From Acanthornis magna (taxonomy: Eukaryota > Chordata > Aves > Passeriformes > Acanthizidae): a stretch of 64,000 bases of DNA. A program made the translations under genes and the position numbers. This document shows, one piece after another, positions 24,367 to 36,371 of the stretch. The DNA lies in assembly GCA_036785705.1 (NCBI GenBank), contig JAWUZG010000029.1, positions 18,642,501-18,706,500 on the forward strand, written 5' to 3'. Numbering within the stretch: position 1 is the stretch's first letter; the number at the start of each line of letters is the position of its first letter. The notes beneath the pieces were generated by a model. It ran no database searches, was not told the origin of the DNA, and saw only the letters and a program-made list of their open reading frames with translations.

Positions 24367-25366
24367 TGTGGTGGTTTGACCAGGCTGAATGCCAGGTACC
24401 CACCAAAGTTGCTCTATCACTACCCTCCTCAGCTGGACAGGGGAATGGTATGATGAAAGGTTCATGAGTTGAGACAAGGACAAGGACATCCAATCACATC
24501 CAAGGATAAGGAGTGACCAATTACCATCATGGGCAAAACAGACTCATGTTGGGGAAATGAATTTATTTCCAACCAAAATCAGAGCAGGATAATGAGAAAT
24601 AAAACATATCTTAAAAACCAATTTCTTCCATTCCTCCCTCCTTCCCAGGGTCTACCTCCTCCACCAGAGTGACACAAGGAGACAGGGGATGGAGGTTATG
24701 ATGAGTTCATTACAGGTTGTTTCTGCTGCTGCTCAGGTAGAGGAGTCCTTCCCTTGCTCCAGCATGGGGTCCCTCCCATGGGAGACAGTTCCCCATGAAC
24801 TTCTGCAGTCTTTCCCACAGGCTATAGTTCTTCATGAACTGTTCCAGCATGGCTTCTTTCCATGGGGTGCAGTCCTGCAAGAACAGGCTGCTCCAGCATG
24901 GCTAGCCCACGGAGTCACAAGTCATACCAGGAAATGTGCTTTTCTTTCTATGGTCTGCAAGTCCCTACCAGGAGCGTGCTGTAGTACAGGCATCCTGCAG
25001 CATCACAACTTGATTTTGGACATCCACCTGCTCCAGCATGGGTCTGCTCCATGGGCTGCAGGGGAATCTCAGCTCCAGTGCTTGGAGCACCTCCTTGCCC
25101 CTCCTTCTGCACTGAACTCAGTGTCTGCATAGTTGTTGCTCTCTCATATTCTCAATCCTCTCTTCTCTGAATGCAATTACATCTGCTCAGTAATGTTTTT
25201 TCCTTCTTAAATATGTTATCACTGAGGTGTTACCATCATCTCTGATTGACTTGGCCTTGGCCAGCAGCAGGTCTGTCTTGGAACCGACTGGCATCCAGCA
25301 GCTGCTCACAGAAGCCAGCCCTGTAGCTCCCCTGCTACCAAAACCTGGACACACAAACCAAATACA
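24367..25366 (-). mobile_element. Solo LTR, 1000 bp, minus strand
   Basis: The plus strand begins TGTGGTGGTTTGACC and ends CAAATACA. On the minus strand it starts TGTATTTGGTTTGTG and ends CAAACCACCACA. Flanking GTTGC (24362-24366) and GTTGT (25367-25371) match at four of five bases, consistent with an aged 5-bp target duplication. Its minus-strand 3' end (GCCTGGCATTCAGCCTGG) and its TTCTTAAATATG...GGCCTTGGCCAGCAGCA core are homologous to the LTR family at 15374-16758, but overall it is a separate, shorter subfamily without the minisatellite. Confidence 0.85.
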
Positions 25367-25371
25367 GTTGT

Positions 25372-26970
25372 AATAATGTGACCCAAGCCTATTCTTGCAC
25401 TATTACACAGCGGAGGTGGTATTTATTATTCTAATGCTCTTCAAAACAGAATTTAAAATCAATACAAGTAAAATGAAAGAGTGTTATGATTGTCTACTTT
25501 GTCACATAAATTTAAAAATGCGCACAGAGCTCATCTGTGACATCTACTTTTATGTTTAATATCAATTCATGTTTCATATGCTAGGTATCTATTAGAAGCC
25601 TTCTGAAACCAGGACCCACAGTTTGAACTCTTTACTCCCGTATGCCATGGCTTCTGTACATATATGAGCTGGAATATCTGAAGAGGGTGAGCAAACCATA
25701 TTATTCTGGAAGTATTTGTCTCTAAGGATGACAAATTCACATTCACCATTCTATAATACTCTAACTAATAGGAATTAATATTATTAACCAAGAAATACTG
25801 AGAAGAAGAGTTGGAAAGGAAACTTATCCATTACATAGCACAAGCATTACGCATGGTACCAAGGACATTTTGCTAGCCTCTAGCTCTCCTGTTCTGCACA
25901 TATCTACATATCAGTATGCTGACAATCACCTCAGTAATACCATGTCTCCACGTCATCTCCCTCCCCATGACTTTTCTCCTCTTCTCCCATTCTGCTCTGA
26001 TCACCCAGACACCATTTTGCTAATACCCTCCCCTCTTCAGACTCTGCACCTCTGCTCACAACTTACACAAAACTATAAGGAAAACCAGGAAGGAATCAGT
26101 ACATCGGTACTTCCGAAACCTTATGGTCATTTTAGTCCATTTACAGCTGAAATCACAACCAAATAGAAAGCTTGCCCTTCCTTTCAGCAATGATAAAGCC
26201 TTTCCCTTTATTTCACTGATCATTCAAGAAGAGGCAAAAGCCTCCTACTTAGATGCCACATCAGTGAATACAGCTGCCTCTCAGATGGCTGGGCTAGAGG
26301 ATATTGTACAATGACAAAGGGAGACTGTTTATCCCCCCAGAAGAGAGCAGAATGAACAAGTGTTTCTCAGGGGAAGCAAGGAAAACCAAAACTTTCCCTT
26401 CAAGTCCCATGGGCTTTAAAAACAAATAAGGCAAATATTTCCACAAATAAATGCAAACCAGTTCCTCAGCTCAAAGTTGAGAGCTCTGCTCTGAAGTTGG
26501 AGATGCATTCACAGGGAATAGAAAAAATGGCATTTTACAACAGCAACATTGCATGAATTGTAATGGAGTCTTAACCAAATATGATTAGGTGAAGATATTA
26601 CCACTTTACATATCTCCTTTGCATGTTCTCCTTTGAGTACTTTTGATTATTTTATACACAAGCCAATGGATCAAGTGCGTTTATCGTTAACAGCAGCACT
26701 TTCTCAAATCCCCATCTCTCAGTTCCACAACATATAAAATTTTGCTAACAACACAAATTTGTGGCCTATGCATGTGCAGTGACTCTAAATGGATAACCAG
26801 AATATGCTATGATTTGGGGCAAGAGAAGATATTTCAGCAAAGCTGGGGAAGGGCAGAATTAGCCTCTTCCCAACTGCAGGCCCCGACAGCTAAATACACA
26901 CAAACCCTTTGGGAGAGGTCTGAAAGAGATTATAATCAGTGGGAGTCATAAGGAGAAAGTATCGGAAGAA
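25372..26970. other. No gene seen
   Basis: Unique AT-rich DNA without recognisable exon or repeat. Confidence 0.45.
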
Positions 26971-27008
26971 GTGAGGGGGGGGAAGCGGGGGGGGGAGGAG
27001 GCATTGGG
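26971..27008. repeat. G-rich low-complexity tract
   Basis: Two runs of eight or more G separated by AAGC, then GGAGGAGG. A short potential G-quadruplex site on the plus strand; such runs are also prone to sequencing error. Confidence 0.8.
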
Positions 27009-29048
27009 GATTGATTCATATTTTTATACTTCAGTTTTCAGGAAGAAATAATATAACAAGAAGTCATTAAAAGACAAGTTTATCTGCACTAGATATTATC
27101 TTGTATTGTAGAGCTGTAAAATATTTTTGATCTGTCCAGACTGCTCTCCTTGGATCTTTGGGTGTCCCAGAAATAACAACTTCTTTCTTCCTGATTATCA
27201 TCATTTGCACTGTACCCCGAGCACAACAGAGACATTTTGTGAATGGCTGTGATAAAAAATTACCTCCTCTGGATACAGCAACCCATTAAAAACCAAGAGA
27301 CAATCCTGTGGAGAAAGGCATCTTCTCAGGTCTAAGGCATAAGGCGACTGGAACCAGTTGCAGCATGCCAAAAACACCTCTGACGCTGACCACAGCAGAC
27401 TCAGCTTCAAAGGGAAAAGAGCCCTTTGTTGCCCTCCAGTTTGAGTGTATGTAACATAGCAACACTGCCCTTGGGTAACTGTTTTCAAAGGCTGAGTGCT
27501 CAGCAGCACTACAATTGGAATTGTTTTGGTAATAGCATCAACCACAACAAATATGCTTACCCCAGCTATCAAACTAGGTCAAAGCTGATGTTATTTCATT
27601 TTCAGGGGTGAAGTCTTTCCTTACTTTTTCTATTGAATGAACTTTGGAACATATTTTTCCAGGATCTGTTCATTTCCAAATTGGCTGGAATGCAGTGCTG
27701 AGGTAAGAGCAGATCAGAGAACAGTAAGTGCATGGGAGGAAAAATACCAGACAGTGCAAGGAGCAACTGCGGAGAGCTGCAAGTGCATCAGAACCATGGT
27801 ACTCAGAGCTTGGGAAGACAAAGTGAAGGGGAGATGGAGAAGATAAGGATATCAAGGCCACAGGCCAGAATGACAGAGCTTTGACCCTACAAGCAGCACA
27901 TACCGAATCCTGAAAATCACCAGCAGCAACCTCTAAATGTTTAGTCATAATAAAGAAAAATAGCTGTGTAAGAGGCTTCAGTAGCAGATTCAAGACAGAG
28001 ACAGTCTTCCACAAACGAATCACAGGTCAGAATTGTGTATCAGATTCCCTCTACAGCTGGCTCAAGCACCAGCGGAGCTTTGCCTTGGCTTGGACACGTA
28101 ACATCAGGAGTGTCTTTTATTCACCAAACTGTTCAGTGAGGGTAATGAATACAAACTGACACTGGCAAGCTGCAACATTTAGAACTTTATCTGAATTCCT
28201 GTATTACTTGTTCAAAAATTGTATCTTCACTCCCAGACACAAACCACATTCTGCCATTTTTTATCCCACTGACTGTGGTATTTTGTCTTATCTCTTTGCT
28301 TTGGTACTGCTTCAAAACTCCTGTACAGAGAAACTGATACTGCTTTGCTACAATTTGTCTCTATTTTATCAACAGGAAAGTCTTAGAAACAAACATTGTG
28401 GTACTAATGATACCTTTTAAGTTCTCCCTTCATAAAAATAAATTTTCCTAAGATAATAGATAGTATAGGCAGTAATAGACTGTATGATTTACTCTATCGT
28501 CTTGTATATCCCAGACATAAGATTTCATTTGTTAGTCTTCCACTACATGAAATACTTTGTTTAACTACAGTGCATTTTCCAGGAATGCATGTAGTTAAGT
28601 CCTATAGTAATCCCTCTTGAATTTAAAAGGTCCTGGGTCTGGCTTCTTTAAATTCATATGACATTTCAGTCACAGGGTTCTGTCACACTTTTCTCTGCTA
28701 GATGACAAACAGCTACTTAGGTGCCTCTTGGCCTTCATTAAAATAAAAATGCTGTGATTAGTTCAGATTTCTAAGTGAGGCCTTCCCTTGGACACGTGAA
28801 CAGGTTTTATAGCTTTTTACAACATCCTCTAAACAGGAAGCATCTCATCAGTGAACACACAATTCTACCCCCAGCCAAAGTAACAATCTATACAGAAGAA
28901 GAATCACTCCAAGGCACCATTCTCTTTGTATGTATACTCAAAGAGTTCATTGCTTCTTTTTGCCAACCATCAGGCTGAGAAGTCATATTCAGTTGTTGGT
29001 CTGCTATGATACTGAAATCCATCTCAAGGTCCGTGATTTGCAGAGGAT
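27009..29048. other. No gene seen
   Basis: Unique sequence. The 123-codon minus frame at 27201-27572 and the 117-codon frame at 27670-28023 show no recognisable domain and no supporting splice context. Confidence 0.45.
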
Positions 29049-29053
29049 AAGCC

Positions 29054-29185
29054 TGTCTTGGGGTGATTCATCATGATATTGCAACCCGTAATCACCATGA
29101 CAAAAACTTTTTACTGTATCCTTAAGACCCTGCAGCTGGGGACCTCACATCTGTGTGTGTGCATGCACACACGTGTGTGTATGCA

Positions 29186-29239
<54 letters not shown>

Positions 29240-29899
29240 TGCAGGTTGCATGTCACTCACTTCATCTTTGCTTAGGCAAAGGTTTCTCTTTCCTTTTTGT
29301 TTTTTCTTTTTCCTTGGCTCAGAGAAGCTGCAACAGCAATCTTTGAGCTGCCTTGAGAAAGAATTCCACAGCTGCCTGCCTGAAAAAAATGGGGGCATCG
29401 CTCTGACAGAAGTGGAGCAGAGCTGACCCACTCCAACCCAAGCCACCGTTAAACGCACCAAGCTGGGGAGAGGAATACACCAAGTGGCTCCAACCCAGCT
29501 GCTTCACCTGCTGTGCCCATTCTGCTGTGTCTCACCATGGGGAGGAGGTCAATGGCAGACAAGCCATCGGGTCTTCGTCTGCTGCTGGAACTGCTCTGTG
29601 AAGCTCTGGCCTTCCCAAGAGAGAGCTGGTGCCATCTTGTATCCCATACTGAGAAAGGGTATTCCCAGGCATGTTGGGTCTCTCTTTGGGGTGGGTGGTG
29701 AGGTCTAACAGTTTGATATCTAGCAGTTATTTACTTTTTTCCCCCTGCCTGTTGGCATTCTGTTTGTTAATAATCTGAGGTTTTTTCCACTGTCATCTAT
29801 CAGTATTCATTTCCGATTGGTGGAACGGGATTGTTGGAACCCTTAAAGGAGTCAACTCATTCCAGAGTGTTCTCCTTCGAATTGTCCCAAACCAAGACT
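29054..29899 (+). mobile_element. Solo LTR, 846 bp, plus strand
   Basis: Begins TGTCTTGGGGTG and ends CCAAACCAAGACT, where the expected terminal CA has become CT. The ends form an inverted repeat TGTCTTGG/CCAAGAC. Exact 5-bp target duplications AAGCC lie at 29049-29053 and 29900-29904. The downstream half, with TTAATAATCTGAGG and GGAGTCAACTCATTCCAGAG, resembles an avian ERV LTR I remember. A TG microsatellite lies in its U3 part. The frames crossing it are composition artefacts. Confidence 0.88.
29152..29242 (+). repeat. (TG)n microsatellite inside LTR
   Basis: Alternating purine-pyrimidine DNA: interrupted TG/CA units at 29152-29189, then an uninterrupted TG run of about 23 units at 29190-29236. 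Such DNA can adopt Z-form. It lies about 100 bp inside the 5' end of the solo LTR, so it probably expanded after that insertion. Confidence 0.95.
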
Positions 29900-29904
29900 A
29901 AGCC

Positions 29905-32874
29905 CCTTCTCCCCTTTGTAGGTAGGATGCACATTCTTTGTTCCTGTATGATCTCATACTTAGCTGGATTAAAATAAACTTTACTTAAGTGGCTTAGCAT
30001 AGTAACTGATTCAAAGCACTTTATAACAAAGTCTCTATCCTTCCTTTTTATCCATGTATTTTTGTGTTATCTGCAAAATGTGGAAGTAATTTTGTATTTA
30101 TTTTCAGACCTTTAATAACTAATATTAAGCTTTCTAATGATCTCTGAAGAACATAATTAGAAATAACCCACTTAATAGCCCTACACTGACATCTCCTTTC
30201 TACACCAGTCTGCTAAGTATTAACTTTTATACGTACAAATTTTGTACAACCTTTTTTTTTCTCTTTATTTAAATCACAGTGCCTAAAATGTTAAGTGAAA
30301 TTGCAAGCCCCTAGAATTCTACTACAGTCATCTACATACCCAGCTTCACTGAGCAAACTCATTATTTCATTACTCATGGTTTGGGTTTTTTTCTATTTTA
30401 AATCAAGCTGGTTTTGTTCCTCTAATTTCTTGAGCATGACATATTTGCATTTCCATTATATTGTTGATAAGATGATGTCAATCTACAGTCCTTCCGATCA
30501 GCTTTCCTATCCTTTTTTGGTATATTGACACTTTAATGCTCTCAATGCTTCCTGAAATTTCCCTTGCATTGCAAGATTTAGGCAAAGTTTACAATATGGA
30601 GTCAGAGAGCTCTTCAGCCAGTCTTTGGGATTCTTAAGTTTCCAGACCATTTTAGTCTGTTTATTTCTGGTAAACAGTATTTGACATTGTCCATATTTAC
30701 AAATGCATTAAAAGCACAGCATAAACTTCATGAAATATGAATACATTCTCATCCTCCTTAACGAAATGCCTAAGTATTTAATGAAGCACTTTTGACTCAA
30801 TGTACGAATTATTTTATTACCATTATAAAATTATGGGCCAATATTATTGCTAGGATTTCTTTCATCAGTGCATCACAACTTTAATCTGAGGAGGCTATAA
30901 TTACAGAGGAAAGACACTCACACATTCTGAGAGGACAAAGTACAGCTGCTGTACCACAAGTACTGATGGCTTTGCTATAGTAATTGTGGAGTAGCCAGGC
31001 AATAGGTCAGAAATGCTTTATCATCTTAGAGAACAACATAGGGAGAGATGTGAGTTGAGAAACCTTTCTAAAAATGAACTGCACTTCTTTCTTTCCCAAG
31101 ATAAATGCATGTGTCCCGACAACTACTGTCAGCTTCCTCAGCATCCAGACAGATTTGAAGCATGACAGCTTGAAATCTCCGTAACCTGAAATCATGAAAA
31201 CACCTAAAAATGAGAGCATGGAGGCAAATTTATATGCTAGACTTACTGGTATAGTGTGTCTCAATAGACAGAGCATTTTACTAAGAATGGAAAAATGTCC
31301 TGTAGAAAGCTCCATACAACACAGTAGGTATTTAAATCTAGATGGCAGAAATGATTTAATGCTGCCCACAGGTAATCTGATTCTTTTTAAAAATACCTCA
31401 GTCAGGGGAGGAAGAATAAAATGAGACATCACAAGCAACAGCATGAAAAGAATAGGCTTACTTAACTCGATTTTGTTAAAAATATGTAAGGATTTTTAGG
31501 TTTTCTTTTTATTTAAAGTGGTTGGAATTCTCTTTTCACAAAAACCTATTTTTAGCACTACTCATCTGTAAAGAAGAGGCTTCTCTCAGCATATGACATT
31601 TAAAAAGGAAACAAAAAGGAAAAAATAAAGCTCATGTTATAGTAGTCACCTCCGGCAAGTTTTTCCAAGGCCTCTGAGAGGAAAACCCTTTCCATTATGT
31701 AGAAATAGCCTCAGTCGACTTTTCCACTCCTTCAACTGCCAGTTTGCAGCACATGTCATCTCAAAGGTCTACCTTTACATCTACTTTTTACCAACTGACC
31801 ACATCTTTTCCTTGGAAAGGGCATTTAAAAAAATAATAAAAAACCCCAAACAACAGAAACAACATAAAAAATTATTGCAAATCCTCCAGAGGATCCTGAA
31901 GTAACAATTGTTCACTGCTAGCAAGTCCCAGCTTGTGGTAGATGAATGAAATATTTTCCTAGAATTTCAAATCTTTGGGCAAGACTTACATTTAGTGTTG
32001 CTTAACCTTAATGCTTTAGGAAATAGTAATTGAGATAGTTGTGACATTCTATTTATACTATATATTCCACAATGTTTAACATAAATGATGTTATCTGCTT
32101 TGCAAAGATGAAATTATGTAAAGACTGAAGGTTTGTCAGCTTACTTTCTTGGCTAGTGTAGATGGAATATAAAATGAAAATTGGCTATCCAGAAGAAGCC
32201 ATGACTACTGTAAAACTCAGAATAACATTCATGAAAGTTTGTCAATCTCCTTCTCTGGAAACCCAAAGAGGGAGAGATTGCCTCATTTTCAAACAAAATC
32301 AGGATTACTCAAAAAGTCCAGAAGTCATTTCTCCTGAAACAAAGTAAAATCTTTCTTTGAAAGAAAGGAAAACCTGCACACCCAATTGATGAAACCATTG
32401 CCTCAGAGGCAAAGCACAGGTGAACATCACTGTAGCCATGCAGTCCTGAAACACATTTGTGACATGACACAACCAAAAAAGTTACACCTTTTGAAAGTGG
32501 TGTTTTATACATCCTTCCCTTCCTTTCACCTTTAACACTTATTTTTAAAGCACTTGGTCAAAGAAAACATTTTTATAACTCTCCAACTTGATGAGTAGAA
32601 ATTTACTGAACTCTTCAAATAATGACTCCTGCCATCATGAGTTCTCATATTGATATCTCAGACGACAATCTTCAACCACAATACTGTCACATCCACACAG
32701 TGAGCTAAACAACTAGTCAAAATCAGTTTTCTCTGAAAATCCCTGCCTAAATAGCACCTGCCCATTTCCATTCTCTATATACATAGATGTGCAGCTTTGA
32801 CACGCAAATCAAATGGTTATCCTTCCAACCGACCATGCATTATAGCTATTGAAGTCTACAACTTCCTCATGAAG
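29905..32874. other. No gene seen
   Basis: About 3 kb of unique AT-rich DNA. The longest frame (145 codons, minus, 31007-31444) has no recognisable domain. No repeat termini were found. Confidence 0.45.
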
Positions 32875-33195
32875 GGAAGAGGAGGGGCAGACACTGATCT
32901 CCTCTCTGGTGATCAATGACAGGACCCAAAGGAATGGCCTGAAGCTGTGTCGGGGAGGTTTCAGTTGGATATTAGAAAAAGGTTCTTCCCCCAGAGGGTA
33001 GTTGGGCACTGGAACAGGCTCCCCAGGGAAGTGGTCACAGCATCTGTCAGGTTCAAGCCTGACAGAGTTCAAGAAGTGTTTAGACAATACTCCTGGGCAC
33101 ATGGTGTGACTCTTGGGAATGGTCCTGTGAAAGGCCAGGAGCTGGACACCTTGTGGATTCCTTCCAACTCAGCATGCTCTGTGATTCTGTGATTA
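32875..33195 (+). mobile_element. CR1 LINE 3' fragment
   Basis: Reads the last part of CR1 ORF2: RNGLKLCRGGFQLDIRKRFF, VVGHWNRLPREVV, VQEVFRQY. A short 3' untranslated part follows, ending CTTCCAACTCAGC...TCTGTGATTCTGTGATT, the CR1 terminal repeat. It is severely 5'-truncated. It is of a different subfamily from the copies at 2.3-8.5 kb, because its 3' untranslated sequence differs. Confidence 0.88.
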
Positions 33196-34940
33196 TTTTG
33201 TTCTTACACAAATGCAGATGCAGTTTGTATGCATAGTTTTTAAAAATCTGCCTTTGGTCTGATCATTTCTTCACACTGAAAAATTCTGTGCTGTATCCTG
33301 AGCTCCAACCCAGACTTCAGGCACCAGAAAAAGCTATAAAAAGTATAACAATTTTAAAAAGACACATTTTTCTTTTCATTTAGTAGAACTGTAACATATT
33401 CTGCTTCTCTGAGGTGTTTTATACCGGAATGTAATACACTAACCCTTTATTACAGAAACATGAGACCTGAAAGTTTCTGAAAGACTTCTACTCAATTAGC
33501 AATAATTTTCAAACTTCAAGCTTAGCCTCTTAGGCTTACTTTAAAACTGTTTCTTAAACATACACACACAAATCCCACATATACAATTAAAATTTACTTT
33601 CTCTCTAGACAAATGTAACATATGATCTGAATGTAAGGTATTACTTAGGAACTGATGGCGACAATCCCCGTAGAGAGTAAGATCAAGAAACTATTTTCAA
33701 GATCCTCTGTACAGTACTGCTTGTACCCAAGCTCCTTTACCTATTCTTAAAGTAAACTTCGGTCCTTCAAGAGGACTTCCCTGCCACCATTGCTGCTGCC
33801 ACCTCCTGTGAGCTCAGGTTTGTGTATAACCCAGATCTGTAGGGCGACCTTAATGTCCATCACTGCCACTTGAATAAAATTCAGCAAAAACAGTCAACGA
33901 TTTTAAGTCAGCAAAATGATATTGCTACCCTCACATACTATTGGGGGGTAAGAATATATGTATACTTCTAAGAGCAGAGTGAGGCCTAGACTGGTCAATC
34001 CCATAATTCCTCAACTCACTCTTTATTCATCAGCTCAGATCTTGGAAAACTCACCAGAGGGAATTGAGTGTCAGAAGGCCTTGACAAGGTATGCTGTGGA
34101 AGGGAAAGAGGCATGGAGACAGCTGTGGAAAGGCAGACAAATGCCATTTTTGCTTTATAACTTCTGTGACACTCCTTTCTTAATGGAAGCACTTGGCTTT
34201 TGGTCAGCCTGAAAAATACTTCTACAGCCATTAACAACAATGCTGTCAGGAGTCATTTATATACAAAGCAGTATGACATACACTGCATATCCTATAAACC
34301 AAAAAGGGAAAACACTATGCATTCTCAGTTTGGAAGTTACTCTTAAAAACTCGTGATACTTTTTTTAACTCTCCCTACTTTCTACCTATCTGCTAGCTGA
34401 AAAATTTATATATTCAGCCTTTTTGTTCTTTCAGAAGACAGACAAAGTAATCTAAAACTAGATCAGCAGTCTCTGAACTGGAGTAAGTGTAAAATATACC
34501 CTTGCTTTCCTAAATCCACTTCTTTCTGTTAATACAATACAAATATCTAGCTAGACACAAAACAAACAAAGTGCAATGGAGGAAGGAAATGTTTTTGAAG
34601 AGAGTATGAGTGGAGGCAGTGCATATGAAAATTTAGCATGAAAAGCAAACCCATTTTTCTCAACAAACTTGAAGAACAGCCTCAGAGCCCTCTGTGTGGA
34701 ATCCTGCTGTAGACCATCCAGACCTCACGCAGATCAGAAATAGGGCTACAGTCCAGATACCTGGTCTTTGAATGACCACAGATCATGAGAATTCCAGGTA
34801 CATGAACAATGCATCAAATCCCTTTTATCTACCCATATCTACCCTCAATTTTCCCCTGACCTTTTCCTCATGGGTGTGGGGATGTGGGGGAAAACGGAAA
34901 TATGCAAATACGATTCTGTTTCTTGAAAGGAACAAGAGGG
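33196..34940. other. No gene seen
   Basis: Unique AT-rich DNA. No exon-like frame or recognised repeat. Confidence 0.45.
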
Positions 34941-34943
34941 AGA

Positions 34944-35431
34944 TGTCTTTACAAACAAACTGTGAGGCCTGCTGGTAGATAAGGCCAGATACGGATAGGA
35001 GAAAGAAGCAATGGGAGGAATCATAAATACCATAGGAATTCCATTAATTGACACAGACAACTGACAATTGACAACTGACAATTGACAACTGACAATTGAC
35101 ACAGACTCACCCAAGGACATGCTAAATCTGTGGACTTAGAGAAGAGAGACACAAAGAAAACAAAGGGGGGGTGAAATATACATTAGAAGGGGGTCTGTAT
35201 TAGGTGATTTGGGAAACCTGTACCTCTGGAGTACCTCAGCCAAGAGAAAAAGAGAGAGGGAAGCTGCAGCTGAGAAATTAGGATAAAAAGAGGCTGCATC
35301 CTCTAGCAATTTGAGAGACCCCATGGGAAATGCCCATGACCTCTCCCTTTATTCATGAATAAAGTTACAGGACTCCTCTGTCTCCTTTTTGGACATAAAT
35401 CTCTGGTGTTTGTGGATTAATTCTCCTGACA
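34944..35431 (+). mobile_element. LTR (probable solo), plus strand
   Basis: The 3' part has a GATAAAAAG TATA-like box near 35282, GAGACCCCATGGGAAATGCC, a polyadenylation signal in CATGAATAAAG near 35356, a CTCTGTCTCCTTTTTGGACA segment and the terminus CTCCTGACA at 35431. This order and wording fit an avian ERV LTR known to me. The 5' boundary is uncertain (a TGTC at 34944 is one option) and I found no convincing target duplication for the TTCTCT that follows. Confidence 0.6.
35057..35098 (+). repeat. 14-bp minisatellite, three perfect units
   Basis: ACAACTGACAATTG is repeated exactly three times (35057-35070, 35071-35084, 35085-35098). AATTGACACAGAC occurs on both sides of the array. It lies within the probable LTR above. 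Confidence 0.95.
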
Positions 35432-36371
35432 TTCTCTAAGAAGAAACATTCTTGATAATCATCATGTTTTATGTTTGTTGTAGTTATGAAGTATATCCGC
35501 TCTACCATCTTTCCCTTGTAATACTCAAAGTCTCCAACTCAGGCAAAAAACTTCAGATTAACATCTCGGGAGGCTTTCCTAGCTGCAAAGAATTGAAAAG
35601 GGCATGCTCACCAGGTAGGACTGCTGGGAAACCATCATCTTCACATTCAGTCTGTGCACCGTGAACAACAAAGAATGGGAATGGCAAGATTGCCAAGCCA
35701 CATTGGTGGAAGACAGGTTTGTATTTCCAGATTCATCTTTTATTCCAGGATGCATGTATACTCTTTTTCACTAATGTCACAGACAAATCCCAATCTTGTT
35801 AAGAGTCAGTTTAAAGATACCTGCCTCTTTAACCAGCCACAAGCACTTCACAATATTACTCTGGCAATGTGGATTTTAAAAAAACCAAACAAAAACCCCA
35901 CATACGCAAGCAGACAAGCAAACAAAACCAAAACAAAACACCCCTTCCACAAACTGAACCAAACAGATCCCCTAAAAAAATGTTCCAGAGACTCAATAAA
36001 AGCTCACGAACATCACCATATGCTTTTCTCCTTTCCAGTCAGACTCACTGACATAGAGCTGAGTATTTAGCTCTCAGCTTCAGCTTCAAACTAGGACAGT
36101 GTACTTGGCCTTGGGGCTTCACTCGACTTCGGTGAGGGATTTCACGAGAGCATGTTCTATGTGTGTACTGCCATCCAAACTGCATTGCAGCCCTCACCAG
36201 GGCATTGGGCTTCCCCACAGGAGATCCACATGCTGAGCTAAATTGCTGTTTTGAAGACAGCCTGTCATGAAGGGCAGAGGGACAGCTGACCTGGGAATTA
36301 CGCTTCAAGATGTTATCTTGGATATATCTTTTTATCCCGTCCTATCTTTGTTTTCTGTTCTTTTTGTTTTA
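35432..36371. other. No gene seen; A-rich tract at 35876-35945
   Basis: Unique sequence with an A/C-rich low-complexity tract (AACCAAACAAAAACC-type) in the middle. No coding signal was recognised. Confidence 0.45.

Noticed and set aside
29073..29461. Frames of 116-117 codons with Cys-Val or Thr-His repeats
   Set aside because: They arise from the TG/CA microsatellite and lie within a solo LTR.
31007..31444. Minus-strand 145-codon frame as a possible gene
   Set aside because: No recognisable domain, no splice or promoter context and ordinary AT-rich composition. This length is expected by chance in 64 kb.
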